Below are positions 16,173 to 24,325 of a stretch of DNA of 36,615 nt, piece by piece (position 1 is the stretch's first letter; every line of letters starts with the position of its first letter). This DNA is from Promethearchaeota archaeon (lineage in GTDB: Archaea; Asgardarchaeota; Lokiarchaeia; Sigynarchaeales; SOKP01), in contig WJIN01000236.1 in the NCBI GenBank assembly GCA_014730295.1, forward strand, positions 1-36,615. Reading direction: 5' to 3'. The notes under the pieces were generated by a model. The model saw only the letters and a program-made list of their open reading frames with translations. It was not told where the DNA came from and did not search any database. The position numbers and the translations under genes are program-made.

Positions 16173-16943
16173 ATGGTTAATTCACATAATAGAAGTTTTT
16201 TCGGTCAAAACACTGCTCTCATGATTCAGAGTACCTCAAGAAAAGAGGATTGGCTTTTCTTTCGGTGTATAAAGCGCAAGAGAGGAAATATTTGGGAAAA
16301 ACCTTCTCAAGGTGAGGGAAAAGTCATCAAGGTCTCATTGGATGAATTAGTAATGATTTTAAAAGTCCTCCGGAAAGAAAAAGATTCTTGGACGACCTAT
16401 CATAAATATAACGGTTCGAATACGCAGATCTCACTTAATTGGCAAGAGAAAATCATCTGGATCAATATAGGGGACTATTCGAAAATGCTTGATGAAGCTC
16501 AAATCGAAATCATGCGGCTCCTTTTAGAACATATCCTGGAAGAAAAAATCGAATACGCAACCATTTCCGAACTAAATTCTAATGGTTCTAATTCATATCA
16601 AGAAAACCCTCCAAAAACATATAGCTCTTCAAAAAAAACATATTCTAAACCTGCTGAAAAACAAGCTACACCCACAAATTCATATATAGAAGAGGAAATT
16701 ATCGCCCCCACACCTCCCTCTAATTCCGGACCATCCAATCAATTGAAGACGATAAAAGACGTTATAAAAATAAATGGAGTGTTAAAACGCTCTACGAATA
16801 AAGCTCTCTTACTTGAGTTTCCGAATGAAAAAGAAGCATGGATTCCCAAATCTACAATTCATAACGCATTTAATGATCAAGCAACAAACTCACAGCTTTT
16901 TCTGATTGATAATTGGGTGTTAGAAAAGAACAGCATAACATAG
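16173..16943 (+). CDS. Hypothetical protein, possible PC4/Whirly-like N-terminal domain
   Basis: 256 aa in three parts. Residues ~20-125 are a β-rich domain ('EDWLFFRCIKRKRGNIWEKP', 'GKVIKVSLDELVMILKVL', 'TQISLNWQEKIIWINIG') closed by a long helix. This looks like the ssDNA-binding PC4/Whirly-type folds of archaea. Residues ~130-195 are a low-complexity Ser/Pro/Lys linker. Residues ~196-256 form a small β domain ('KALLLEFPNEKEAWIPKS...LFLIDNWVLEKN'). A role in nucleic-acid binding is likely but not proven. The stop is TAG, followed one codon later by TAA. Confidence 0.5.
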   Translation: MVNSHNRSFFGQNTALMIQSTSRKEDWLFFRCIKRKRGNIWEKPSQGEGKVIKVSLDELVMILKVLRKEKDSWTTYHKYNGSNTQISLNWQEKIIWINIGDYSKMLDEAQIEIMRLLLEHILEEKIEYATISELNSNGSNSYQENPPKTYSSSKKTYSKPAEKQATPTNSYIEEEIIAPTPPSNSGPSNQLKTIKDVIKINGVLKRSTNKALLLEFPNEKEAWIPKSTIHNAFNDQATNSQLFLIDNWVLEKNSIT

Positions 16944-17489
16944 ATTTAAGCTTTTTTATTCTTATCTATCTATTTTGCTATTTTACAGAGGCTAAATGAT
17001 ATATTTTTCCTTCAATTTTTGTTTTGCGAATGTGTGTTTTTGTATTCATAACTATTTTCTCCTTTTAGAATGAGCATTAAAAAAGAAAGAGATAAACGAA
17101 GAACAGTAATCCATACCTATTCAAATGAAAAGGAGGAGGAGGGCGTTAAATAACACACTAAAAGTGTGTTTAACCAAAAGACAAAAATCCAGGGAATAAG
17201 ACTGATTCTGTTCTTCTATACTTAATATTATTTTACCCTTATTTAAATTAATCATTTTTGTCCAAGAGGAAATTTTTCTATATAATGTGTGAAAAACAGA
17301 TTTGGGACGAATATCTCGTATCTTTACAGTGGTGATTTTCAGTGAATTAAAACAATGGATTCTGAAAAATCCAATTAGTCTTTAAGTCGATGCTTATGCT
17401 TATATTCCGTAATACTAACACCACATCATCATTTCATTTCAATCTTTTCCTTAATAGTATAAATCCATATAAGAATTCATTCGAAAATG
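16944..17489. other. Intergenic region, no supported gene
   Basis: About 550 bp. It holds a 27-codon basic frame (17070-17153, MSIKKERDKRRTVIHTYSNE...) with no SD before it, which I do not call as a gene, and an inverted repeat AACACAC/GTGTGTT (17152-17158 and 17164-17170) with a 5-nt loop that could fold as a hairpin near the end of the leftward gene. The rest is AT-rich with nothing recognised. Confidence 0.35.
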
Positions 17490-18743
17490 TTATGTCGAAT
17501 TTTTTAATTTTTTTTCAATTGCATCTAACGTATCTATCATCCACGCTTTAAATCGAGCGAAATCTGAGACTGGAGGAATCTTATATTCCCTCGATTCTTT
17601 ATCATTTTCATTTAACAGACTGCCTAACGCATTATTTTTATTACCATTATCAATTTTTTGTATTTTCGACTCACTTTCATCAATTATTTGATGAATTATT
17701 TCATTTTTGATATCCAAACCTCGAAGAATATTTTCGAAATCCAATAGCTCCTCTTGAGATAACCCCCCATTTCTATTTAGAGCTGCATTCCATTGATTTA
17801 AAAAACTTTCTGGAATTCCTTCAGACCAATGATGCCGCCGCAAATAATTATAGAGATCATTCGGCACGAAAAATTGGTGAAGATCTAAATTACTATTGTT
17901 TATCTCTTGTTGGCGATATTCATCAAGCTCATGAAGAAATACCCGAAAAATATGTTTATTCTGATTCTTAATAATTTCAAAATCATCAGAAAAATCAAGT
18001 GCGCGAGTTGTCATGCCGGTAAACTTAGGAATTGAATCTTCTCTCTTTTGGCTGATATTTTCATACTCTCGGCTCTCTGTTGCGACAGTGTCTTTTTGAT
18101 CTTCATTCTCAATTTCATTGTCGTCTGGAAGGATAATATCATAATAATTTTCTGTGAATTCGATGATACGCTCTTGCTCTGCTTTGGTATAGGAGCTCGT
18201 AAGTCTATCTATATCGAACATATCGATATTATTCATCAAATTAGTATAGATCTTGGTGGCGGTATTCTTGATTTCTTGAAGTTCATCTCGGATCATCTCA
18301 TAGGTCTTAGCGAGGCTGAGAATCATTTTCTCTATTTTCAAATCAGGTAGAGTAAACTCGTAATTGAGAAATTTCGTGGCCTTCTTATTGTAAAAGATAA
18401 AGCTTTCGTGGGCAAGATCAATGAGATCAGAACAGTTTTGGTTGACATTTAGGATTATGTGAGCATTTTCAAGATCCAACAGCTGCTTTGCTTTCTCTTT
18501 ATCGAGGTTGTAGATGAGATGGTAATTCGGCGTTTGGGAATAGGATTCTGCGTCGCTTCTTACCATTTCGCGGATGTTATAGAGTGCGGTGGCCTCGAGG
18601 TCAATGAGGTTATAGCCAACCGTGAACGCCTCCAGCGCCCTAAGATGCTTTAGGTCCACATGCGGAAATATAACGACATTCTTCTGCTTAAAAAAGATCA
18701 AGTGCAAGAACTCAGGTGTGAGAAAATCGTATTCGGTGTCCAT
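17490..18743 (-). CDS. Hypothetical protein with helical middle and acidic linker
   Basis: 417 aa, soluble, no membrane segment. The N-terminal ~130 residues are α/β ('KNVVIFPHVDLKHLRALEAF', 'AHIILNVNQNCSDLIDL'). They are followed by a long helical stretch (~135-175, 'MILSLAKTYEMIRDELQEIK'), an acidic low-complexity segment (~200-235, 'PDDNEIENEDQKD') and a helical C-terminus ('FARFKAWMIDTLDAIEKKL'). No known motif is recognised. It faces a short gene across a divergent promoter at 18744-18893. Confidence 0.55.
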   Translation of the reverse strand: MDTEYDFLTPEFLHLIFFKQKNVVIFPHVDLKHLRALEAFTVGYNLIDLEATALYNIREMVRSDAESYSQTPNYHLIYNLDKEKAKQLLDLENAHIILNVNQNCSDLIDLAHESFIFYNKKATKFLNYEFTLPDLKIEKMILSLAKTYEMIRDELQEIKNTATKIYTNLMNNIDMFDIDRLTSSYTKAEQERIIEFTENYYDIILPDDNEIENEDQKDTVATESREYENISQKREDSIPKFTGMTTRALDFSDDFEIIKNQNKHIFRVFLHELDEYRQQEINNSNLDLHQFFVPNDLYNYLRRHHWSEGIPESFLNQWNAALNRNGGLSQEELLDFENILRGLDIKNEIIHQIIDESESKIQKIDNGNKNNALGSLLNENDKESREYKIPPVSDFARFKAWMIDTLDAIEKKLKNST

Positions 18744-18893
18744 ACCCGTAAAAGATGATATGGATTTAAAAAGAAAAAATTTTTAAATTTAAGTTTGAGA
18801 TTTTCCCGATATTTTAAACTTAACGCTTATGAAAGCCCATACTATTATATTTCAGAAAAATCGCATTTATGAAATTAGGATAAGAGTGTTCAT

Positions 18894-19124
18894 ATGGAAA
18901 TTAAGGTTGAGGAAGCCCTTAGCAAGGGAAAGGAATTAAAGGAAGAATTTGAAATACAACCATCAGTAGATTGGTGGATGAACTGCATTCGCGATAAAAA
19001 GGTTATCCAAACGCTAACTGATACTAGAGGGATCGTAGATCAGAATAGGCTAAATGAAGAATTGAGTAAGATAGGGATTCGGCAAGACCAGGAATTACAA
19101 AAAAAGGTTCCTTGTTCAGATTAA
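18894..19124 (+). CDS. Short hypothetical protein
   Basis: 76 aa, charged and helical ('KVEEALSKGKELKEEFEIQP', 'RLNEELSKIGIRQDQELQ'). It starts at the ATG at 18894; no clear SD lies before it. Codon use and composition look protein-like but no family is recognised. It stands alone between the leftward hypothetical and the GTPase operon. Confidence 0.4.
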   Translation: MEIKVEEALSKGKELKEEFEIQPSVDWWMNCIRDKKVIQTLTDTRGIVDQNRLNEELSKIGIRQDQELQKKVPCSD

Positions 19125-19313
19125 TCTTTTCGAATCATAAAATCTAGTTTTAGTTCTTATTTTAATTCTTTTTCAAAACCCTACTTTAAGAATTGTGGTA
19201 TGGTAATGAGATCATTAAAGACTCTTAAAAAAAATGCCCTAAAACGAAATATTAACTCACTATGGAAATGATATCAGTTCTAATTATAAAATTCGAAATA
19301 AAAAGAAAAATGA

Positions 19314-19967
19314 CTAAGAAAAATTAAACACATTGAAGAGAACTTGCCCTAATAGGTCTCGAAAGGTTTCGGCTACGTTTTTTCCTGTGAGTGCGATGAC
19401 GGGATACACAACTAAGGTTCCATCAGCGTATGCCTCTTCGCTTGGGAGTCCCAATTGTCGCTTGAACTCGTCGATGGTTATTTTTTCTTCTATATCACGT
19501 TTATTTAGTTGAATGATATAGGGAATTCGCCGAGGGCTGGCAAAACTGAGCAGCTCCCGAAAACTCCGTTTATTCTGCTCTAATAATTCTGGCTGTGAAT
19601 CTGCGACAAACATAATTCCATCGGCACCTTCTAACACATATTCCCGCGTGGAGAGAAACCTCTCTTGCCCCGTGCAAGTGACCACATGGACGATGATAGA
19701 ATAGTTTTTTTTATTGATACTGGCATCGAATGAGAGGAACATTGAATCTTGCCATAAAGTTCTACCGTCGTTTGTTTCGATAGAATATCCGCGGGTGATA
19801 CGTCTGCTGTCAAATTTTTCCTTCAGACGTAGAAAGTTGGTGGTCTTACCAGACTCTCCAGGACCCCAATAAACGATCTTGAGTTGGATGATATTGCCGA
19901 GAATTACACCGCCTACGTTTCGTTGAATATCGCTAACTTGATCATCCTCTATCTCATTTTTTAGCAT
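19314..19967 (-). CDS. MglA-type small GTPase
   Basis: 217 aa from the ATG at 19967, chosen because a strong SD (AAGGAGGTGA, about 19976-19985) ends 8-9 nt upstream; the frame runs on to 20024 but overlaps the preceding gene. G1 is GPGESGKT (35-42), G3 is T-G-Q in 'VTCTGQERF' (99-101) without the usual Asp, G4 is NKRD (155-158) and G5 lies in 'ALTGKNV'. The G3 variant and 'VLEGADGIMFVADSQ' are typical of the MglA group. Such GTPases act as membrane-associated polarity or trafficking switches, and their GAP is a Roadblock protein (MglB). The upstream gene is a Roadblock-like protein, 19 bp apart on the same transcript. Confidence 0.9.
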   Translation of the reverse strand: MLKNEIEDDQVSDIQRNVGGVILGNIIQLKIVYWGPGESGKTTNFLRLKEKFDSRRITRGYSIETNDGRTLWQDSMFLSFDASINKKNYSIIVHVVTCTGQERFLSTREYVLEGADGIMFVADSQPELLEQNKRSFRELLSFASPRRIPYIIQLNKRDIEEKITIDEFKRQLGLPSEEAYADGTLVVYPVIALTGKNVAETFRDLLGQVLFNVFNFS

Positions 19968-19986
19968 TTTTGAAAGTTTCACCTCC

Positions 19987-20535
19987 TTACTCAATAGAGC
20001 TGATTTTATTCCCAAATATCTCACTTTTCAAGGTTTTAATATGTTCTTTCAATTCTCTTTCGTTCATCTTGAGGGTGTTCTTGATGGAGCCCGAGCTTTC
20101 GATTTGCGTCTTTATCTTCATTGCAAATCGTTCCATCTGGAGCACCGCCACACCTATATTGACCTGATTGTCGCTAAGCAATATTATGAGAATTTCACGC
20201 TTTTCTTGTGGATTTAGCTGGACATTGGTGATGGATTTGACAAACAATCGCAGGTTATTATAAATGATGGAGGCCCGATCCAAGTAGTCTGCGTCGAAAA
20301 AATCTTGACCTTGCCGTGCAACTCCGTAGAGGGCGGCTCCAATGGAGGAGAGATCCCAATAATTCAAACTCCGATCGAATCGTGAATCCACCGCGATAAT
20401 CTTTGCGTCTTGATCGACTGCGATGAGTCCGTAGATATAACCTTTTCGCGTTAATGTACCGTAAGAGCTCCTAATCTCGTCAAGAATGCCGCTAATGCTG
20501 TTCTTATATAATACTTTGGGTATGCTTATAGTCAT
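19987..20535 (-). CDS. Roadblock/LC7-like protein, MglB-type partner
   Basis: 182 aa. Residues ~30-135 have the Roadblock order: a hydrophobic strand 'GYIYGLIAVDQDAKIIAVDS', the helix 'WDLSSIGAALYGVARQGQDF', strands 'ASIIYNNLRLFVKSI' and 'REILIILLSDNQVNIGVAV', then the C-terminal helix with 'MERFAMKIKTQIES'. A further helix and coiled tail (~140-182) follow, slightly longer than MglB. It is the first gene of the operon; a TATA-like TTTATATA (about 20585-20597, minus strand) lies ~55 bp upstream. Probable role: GAP or scaffold for the downstream GTPase. Confidence 0.85.
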   Translation of the reverse strand: MTISIPKVLYKNSISGILDEIRSSYGTLTRKGYIYGLIAVDQDAKIIAVDSRFDRSLNYWDLSSIGAALYGVARQGQDFFDADYLDRASIIYNNLRLFVKSITNVQLNPQEKREILIILLSDNQVNIGVAVLQMERFAMKIKTQIESSGSIKNTLKMNERELKEHIKTLKSEIFGNKISSIE

Positions 20536-20845
20536 ATATGTAAGTTTTCCATTTTCAGTTTAATTACGACAAAAAGATAATAGGAGTATATAAAGGAAAA
20601 AAATTCTACATCGCTTAATTAACTCCTTAATCATTAATCGTGTTAAAAATGAATTTATTAACAATAATATTGACTCTTTCAGATTATTACTCTTAAATAA
20701 ATCGATTATTTTATTGGGAAAAATCGGTGTTGATAAAAGGTCCTAAAAAAATGTGAAGATCCAATCGAAATAGCTTTATTTTTCGTTTTACTATTATAAT
20801 CCAGAGCTTTGCAGATAGATCGTAGAATTTTATTCCCTCCCAGGT
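20536..20845. other. Divergent intergenic promoter region
   Basis: Holds the Roadblock-GTPase operon promoter (CCTTTATATACTC read on the minus strand, 20585-20597) and a TATA-like ACTATTATAATCC near 20788-20798 for the Sua5 gene. Nothing else recognised. Confidence 0.45.
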
Positions 20846-20848
20846 GTG

Positions 20849-21892
20849 ATGTTGAAAACTGAAATATTAAGAGTCGATCCTGCAAGTATCGACCTGAATA
20901 AAATACAAAAGGCAGCAAAAATATTACGAGATGGTGGATTAGTTGCCTTCCCAACTGAAACCGTATATGGGCTTGGAGCCAATGCGTTAAATCCACGTGC
21001 GGTGGGAAAGATCTTTAAAGTGAAAGGAAGGCCTCCCGATAATCCTTTGATAATACATATCGGGGGTAAATCAGAATTGGAAAGGCTGGCAACAAACATA
21101 CCTCAACAGGTAGAGTTGCTAATTGAAAATTTTTGGCCGGGTCCTCTAACCATAGTATTACAAAAAGCCCCCATAGTATCGCAGATTGTCAATTCGGGAC
21201 TCGAGACGGTGGCCATTCGTATGCCCTCGAATAAAATCGCGCTTTCCTTAATCAAGGAATCTCAAATTCCCATTGCTGCTCCCTCTGCTAATATATCAAC
21301 AAGGCCAAGTCCAACTTGTGCGGAACATGTCATAAATGATTTAAAGGGAAGGATCGATGCTATTATTGACGGTGGTGAGACAAATATTGGTGTTGAATCG
21401 ACCGTTATTGATTTGACTACAACCCCGATAACTTTATTAAGACCAGGGGGGGTAACGTTCGAGGATTTACAAAAGATTTTAGGAAAAAATAATATAGAAA
21501 AATTGAAATATAACCCACAAGAAAAAATTGGAGCTGTTAAATCTCCTGGAATGAAATACAGACATTATTCACCCAAAGCAGATGTTTTCTTAGTCGAGGG
21601 CAGGTCTCATAAGATAAAATTGAAGGTCCAAGAAATCGCAACCAATTACAAGAAAGAAGGCTATAAGGTCGGTATCATCACGATTAACCAAAAGCGTCAA
21701 TATCAAGCAGATATCGTTGAATTTATAGGAAGCGATTTTAAGACTATAGCGAAAAACATCTTCAAGACATTTCGGAAATTCGATGATAAAGATATAGATA
21801 TAATTGTCATAGAGGGCGTAAAAGAAAAAAAGCTGGGATTAGCGATTATGAATCGATTGAGAAAAGCCGCGAGAGAAATAATTCAGGTATAG
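20849..21892 (+). CDS. sua5: Threonylcarbamoyl-AMP synthase, Sua5 type
   Basis: 347 aa: an N-terminal TsaC/YrdC domain (about 1-210) and the C-terminal Sua5 domain (about 235-347). Family blocks: 'GLVAFPTETVYGLGANAL', 'KIFKVKGRPPDNPLIIHI', 'FWPGPLTIVL', 'VAIRMPSNKIAL', 'PIAAPSANISTRPSPT' and 'VESTVIDLTT...LLRPG'. It makes threonylcarbamoyl-AMP from threonine, bicarbonate and ATP for t6A37 of ANN-decoding tRNAs. I take the ATG at 20849; GTG at 20846 is the alternative. The stop is TAG. Confidence 0.92.
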   Translation: MLKTEILRVDPASIDLNKIQKAAKILRDGGLVAFPTETVYGLGANALNPRAVGKIFKVKGRPPDNPLIIHIGGKSELERLATNIPQQVELLIENFWPGPLTIVLQKAPIVSQIVNSGLETVAIRMPSNKIALSLIKESQIPIAAPSANISTRPSPTCAEHVINDLKGRIDAIIDGGETNIGVESTVIDLTTTPITLLRPGGVTFEDLQKILGKNNIEKLKYNPQEKIGAVKSPGMKYRHYSPKADVFLVEGRSHKIKLKVQEIATNYKKEGYKVGIITINQKRQYQADIVEFIGSDFKTIAKNIFKTFRKFDDKDIDIIVIEGVKEKKLGLAIMNRLRKAAREIIQV

Positions 21893-21953
21893 GTAAACCC
21901 GTTGTATCTATTCCTTATTAATGAATTCTTACCGATTGAGGCGCTAAAATTTT

Positions 21954-22889
21954 CTAAATAATCTCTAAGATAGATTTTTTGGTAAAATGGATCTCTTTCA
22001 TCTTTTCAAATTCATTTTCATCTACAAAGACATTAATGAGCTTCACACCCATTCCATTTTCGATAATCCTGAGTATATCTATTGCTTGCATCCCCCACAC
22101 AGCTACATTAATGGAACTGGTCTCATCTGATAATAAAAATTTCAGTAAAAAAGATCTTTCTCCATTTTCCTTTTTAAACTCTTTGAGCTCCACTATCTTG
22201 ATGACACCAGAAATCGATTTTACAAATCCACTTGTGTTATATAAATCCTCTATTTTCATTTCTGGAAGATTTTTATCTAAGGATTCTCCTCCTGTGTTTA
22301 CACTCTTGATTTCAATCTCATCTAAGCTTTTTTTAGTCTTGAGGGGAATATCTTCGGGTTCTATTTGTACTTTACCTTGTTTAGATAAATGGACTTCCAA
22401 ACGCTCCTTTAACCCTTTTTTACAATATCCGTTGATTACTCTCAGAATCGTACCTATGGTGAAAAATTCGGTTTGCATTATCTTAGTATGATCATCCCAT
22501 AATACAATCTTGGTAGTATCCCAAGAATCAGTGAGTAAGAATGACCCGCCGATTCCAGGCGTCCCATCTTTACGGATGAACTTTCTAATGGGGAAAATGC
22601 GGTTAATTTTACCGAGTAGGACAATGTTCGAAAGACCTTCTCTAAGGTCAGAGATACGGATAGTAAACTCATTATAGTCGATTGCTTGTTGAATCTCTTC
22701 ATAAAGCTCGGGGTCGATATCTTGAGAGTGGATTTCAATTCCATGTTCTTTGGCGATCAGAAAGAGCGCACCTTGCGTAGTAATAAAACCCCGAAATTCG
22801 CGTTCTTTCCGCTTAATTTCCTCTTTTAAATCCTCTTCGGATAGCCCTGCCTCAGTGAGCTTCTGTAATACTTCTTGTGTATCACTCAT
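21954..22889 (-). CDS. RPA-like single-stranded DNA-binding protein
   Basis: 311 aa. The N-terminal helix-rich segment (1-75) has an RPA-like 'KEREFRGFITTQGALFLIAK'. Two OB-fold domains follow: the first about 78-170 ('ISDLREGLSNIVLLGKINRI...GGSFLLTDSWDTTKIVLWDD') and the second about 212-300 ('DLYNTSGFVKSISGVIKIVE...FLLSDETSSINVAVWG'). No zinc-finger Cys are visible. It should bind ssDNA in replication and repair. Its start overlaps the stop of an upstream basic gene by 8 nt, so the two are cotranscribed; archaeal RPA genes often sit with RPA-associated partners. The stop is TAG. Confidence 0.85.
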   Translation of the reverse strand: MSDTQEVLQKLTEAGLSEEDLKEEIKRKEREFRGFITTQGALFLIAKEHGIEIHSQDIDPELYEEIQQAIDYNEFTIRISDLREGLSNIVLLGKINRIFPIRKFIRKDGTPGIGGSFLLTDSWDTTKIVLWDDHTKIMQTEFFTIGTILRVINGYCKKGLKERLEVHLSKQGKVQIEPEDIPLKTKKSLDEIEIKSVNTGGESLDKNLPEMKIEDLYNTSGFVKSISGVIKIVELKEFKKENGERSFLLKFLLSDETSSINVAVWGMQAIDILRIIENGMGVKLINVFVDENEFEKMKEIHFTKKSILEII

Positions 22890-23502
22890 TAATAGAAAGC
22901 ACCCCTTTTTCGATTAGTCGCTTTCTAATACCGTAAAATGCATAAGCAGATGAATTCACCAGCATTCTGATATTTTGAATTCTTAATCGATCTTGATGCT
23001 CAGAGTCATTTAAATCTGTTATGTAAATCACAATCGCCAATTGAGTGGAAATCTGAGGCCAAAAGTGCTCCATTCTAAGAAATTTATGAAATATATTGAG
23101 ATTTATACGGGCACGTCGGTAGTCAAACACAGGCGCAATTCGATGAATTTTATGCAAATAAATTCGAACTTTCGCAAACACACGTTCCTTTCTATGATTC
23201 CATTTGATATTACAATACTTCCAGAATTTGCGAAAGTTTTGGAGCTCCTGTAAAAATTCTTCAATAATAATTTTCACGAGAAATTCTTGGATATAGGTTT
23301 CTTGCGAGATTTCTCGATAAATTTGACTGGAAAAGCCATTTATTAGTATTTTTTCACGAGAATCCTTTACGAAGCATAGGGTTTGAAAAACATACCTTAA
23401 AACTTTTTGTTTCACGAAATTGTAATAAAGTGAATATTTTAGTTCATCTTGGCTCTTTTGCTTAATTGCAATATTAAATACTTTTGTCATGGCTATTTTC
23501 AT
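22882..23502 (-). CDS. RPA-linked basic helical protein
   Basis: About 206 aa from the ATG at 23502 (MKIAMTKVF). The frame extends to 23550, but a TATA-like TTTAAAT at 23541-23547 falls within that extension, supporting the downstream start. The protein is very basic and aromatic (Arg/Lys/Tyr/Phe), helical, with Arg-rich helices such as 'RKERVFAKVRIYLHKIHRIA'. No motif is recognised. The 8-nt overlap with the RPA-like gene suggests a functional partner, possibly a nucleic-acid-binding RPA-associated factor. The role is inferred only from gene order and charge. Confidence 0.6.
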   Translation of the reverse strand: MKIAMTKVFNIAIKQKSQDELKYSLYYNFVKQKVLRYVFQTLCFVKDSREKILINGFSSQIYREISQETYIQEFLVKIIIEEFLQELQNFRKFWKYCNIKWNHRKERVFAKVRIYLHKIHRIAPVFDYRRARINLNIFHKFLRMEHFWPQISTQLAIVIYITDLNDSEHQDRLRIQNIRMLVNSSAYAFYGIRKRLIEKGVLSINE

Positions 23503-23677
23503 TTCGCAATTAATATTTGAAGAGATGATACAGTAAAAGTATTTAAACAAAAAGTTTTCGAAACAATAATTTCTAGAAATGGACTATGTAAATTTTATAT
23601 ATAAAAATATCATTTTTCCACTTAATTTTGGAAAATTAATAATGTGAATTCTAACAATATAAGTGTCTTAGGTTATT

Positions 23678-24313
23678 ATGGAAAGAAAAAAAATAATCCT
23701 TTATTGGGCAACTGGCAGCTTTTTGCTGATGGTTTTATTGAATTTCTCGATATTTTTTTGGGACTTCTTTGCGGGCTCTCTCACTCAATCATTTGGAGTG
23801 CTTGATCCATATTATGGACTTGCCATGTTCTATGTATATATGATCTCATTATTTACCAGCTTCATATCTGTGTATCTCATACTGAAAACGCAAATATTTG
23901 GGATTGGATTTCTCCTATGGACGCCTTATGCAATTATTGGATTTTTCGTTGAGGGCTATTTCGAGTTGATCTTAAATGATGCTCTAATTAGCATTTGGTC
24001 TGTTGTCGGATATTGTGTATTTGGATTACTTACTGGGCTCTCTGCGGATGTATCCTTTAAAATATTAGATAAGAAAACAAGATTAAGAAAGGAATATGTG
24101 TCTTCCTTAACAGGGATGGTTCAATCAATAGTCTATTTTGGGCTCATTATCATAGCGCTGGCATTTTTTTATAAGCAAGGATGGAGTGCTGGTTCTTTTT
24201 CCGATTCTGGAACTTTTCTTGGAAATGCATATTTCGGATTACCTTGGATGATTATTCACGCATTCATAGGAGGTTTTTTGGCTCATTCAATTTATCAAAA
24301 CCAAAAGAAATAG
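23678..24313 (+). CDS. Multi-pass membrane protein of unknown function
   Basis: 211 aa with about six predicted membrane segments (8-30, 45-68, 75-95, 105-125, 145-165, 180-205) and short loops. Segments are rich in Phe and Trp ('GIGFLLWTPYAIIGFFVEGY', 'SIWSVVGYCVFGLLTGLSAD'). No transporter motif is recognised; the size and layout could fit a substrate-binding or regulatory membrane protein, but I cannot assign it. A TATA-like TTTATATATAAAA lies at about 23590-23602. The stop is TAG with a TAA five codons on. Confidence 0.6.
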   Translation: MERKKIILYWATGSFLLMVLLNFSIFFWDFFAGSLTQSFGVLDPYYGLAMFYVYMISLFTSFISVYLILKTQIFGIGFLLWTPYAIIGFFVEGYFELILNDALISIWSVVGYCVFGLLTGLSADVSFKILDKKTRLRKEYVSSLTGMVQSIVYFGLIIIALAFFYKQGWSAGSFSDSGTFLGNAYFGLPWMIIHAFIGGFLAHSIYQNQKK

Positions 24314-24325
24314 CCAAGATCTCTG

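Noticed and set aside
17152..17170. AACACAC/GTGTGTT hairpin as an intrinsic terminator
   Set aside because: No T-run follows it and it lies over 200 bp from the nearest gene end, so it is recorded only as an inverted repeat.
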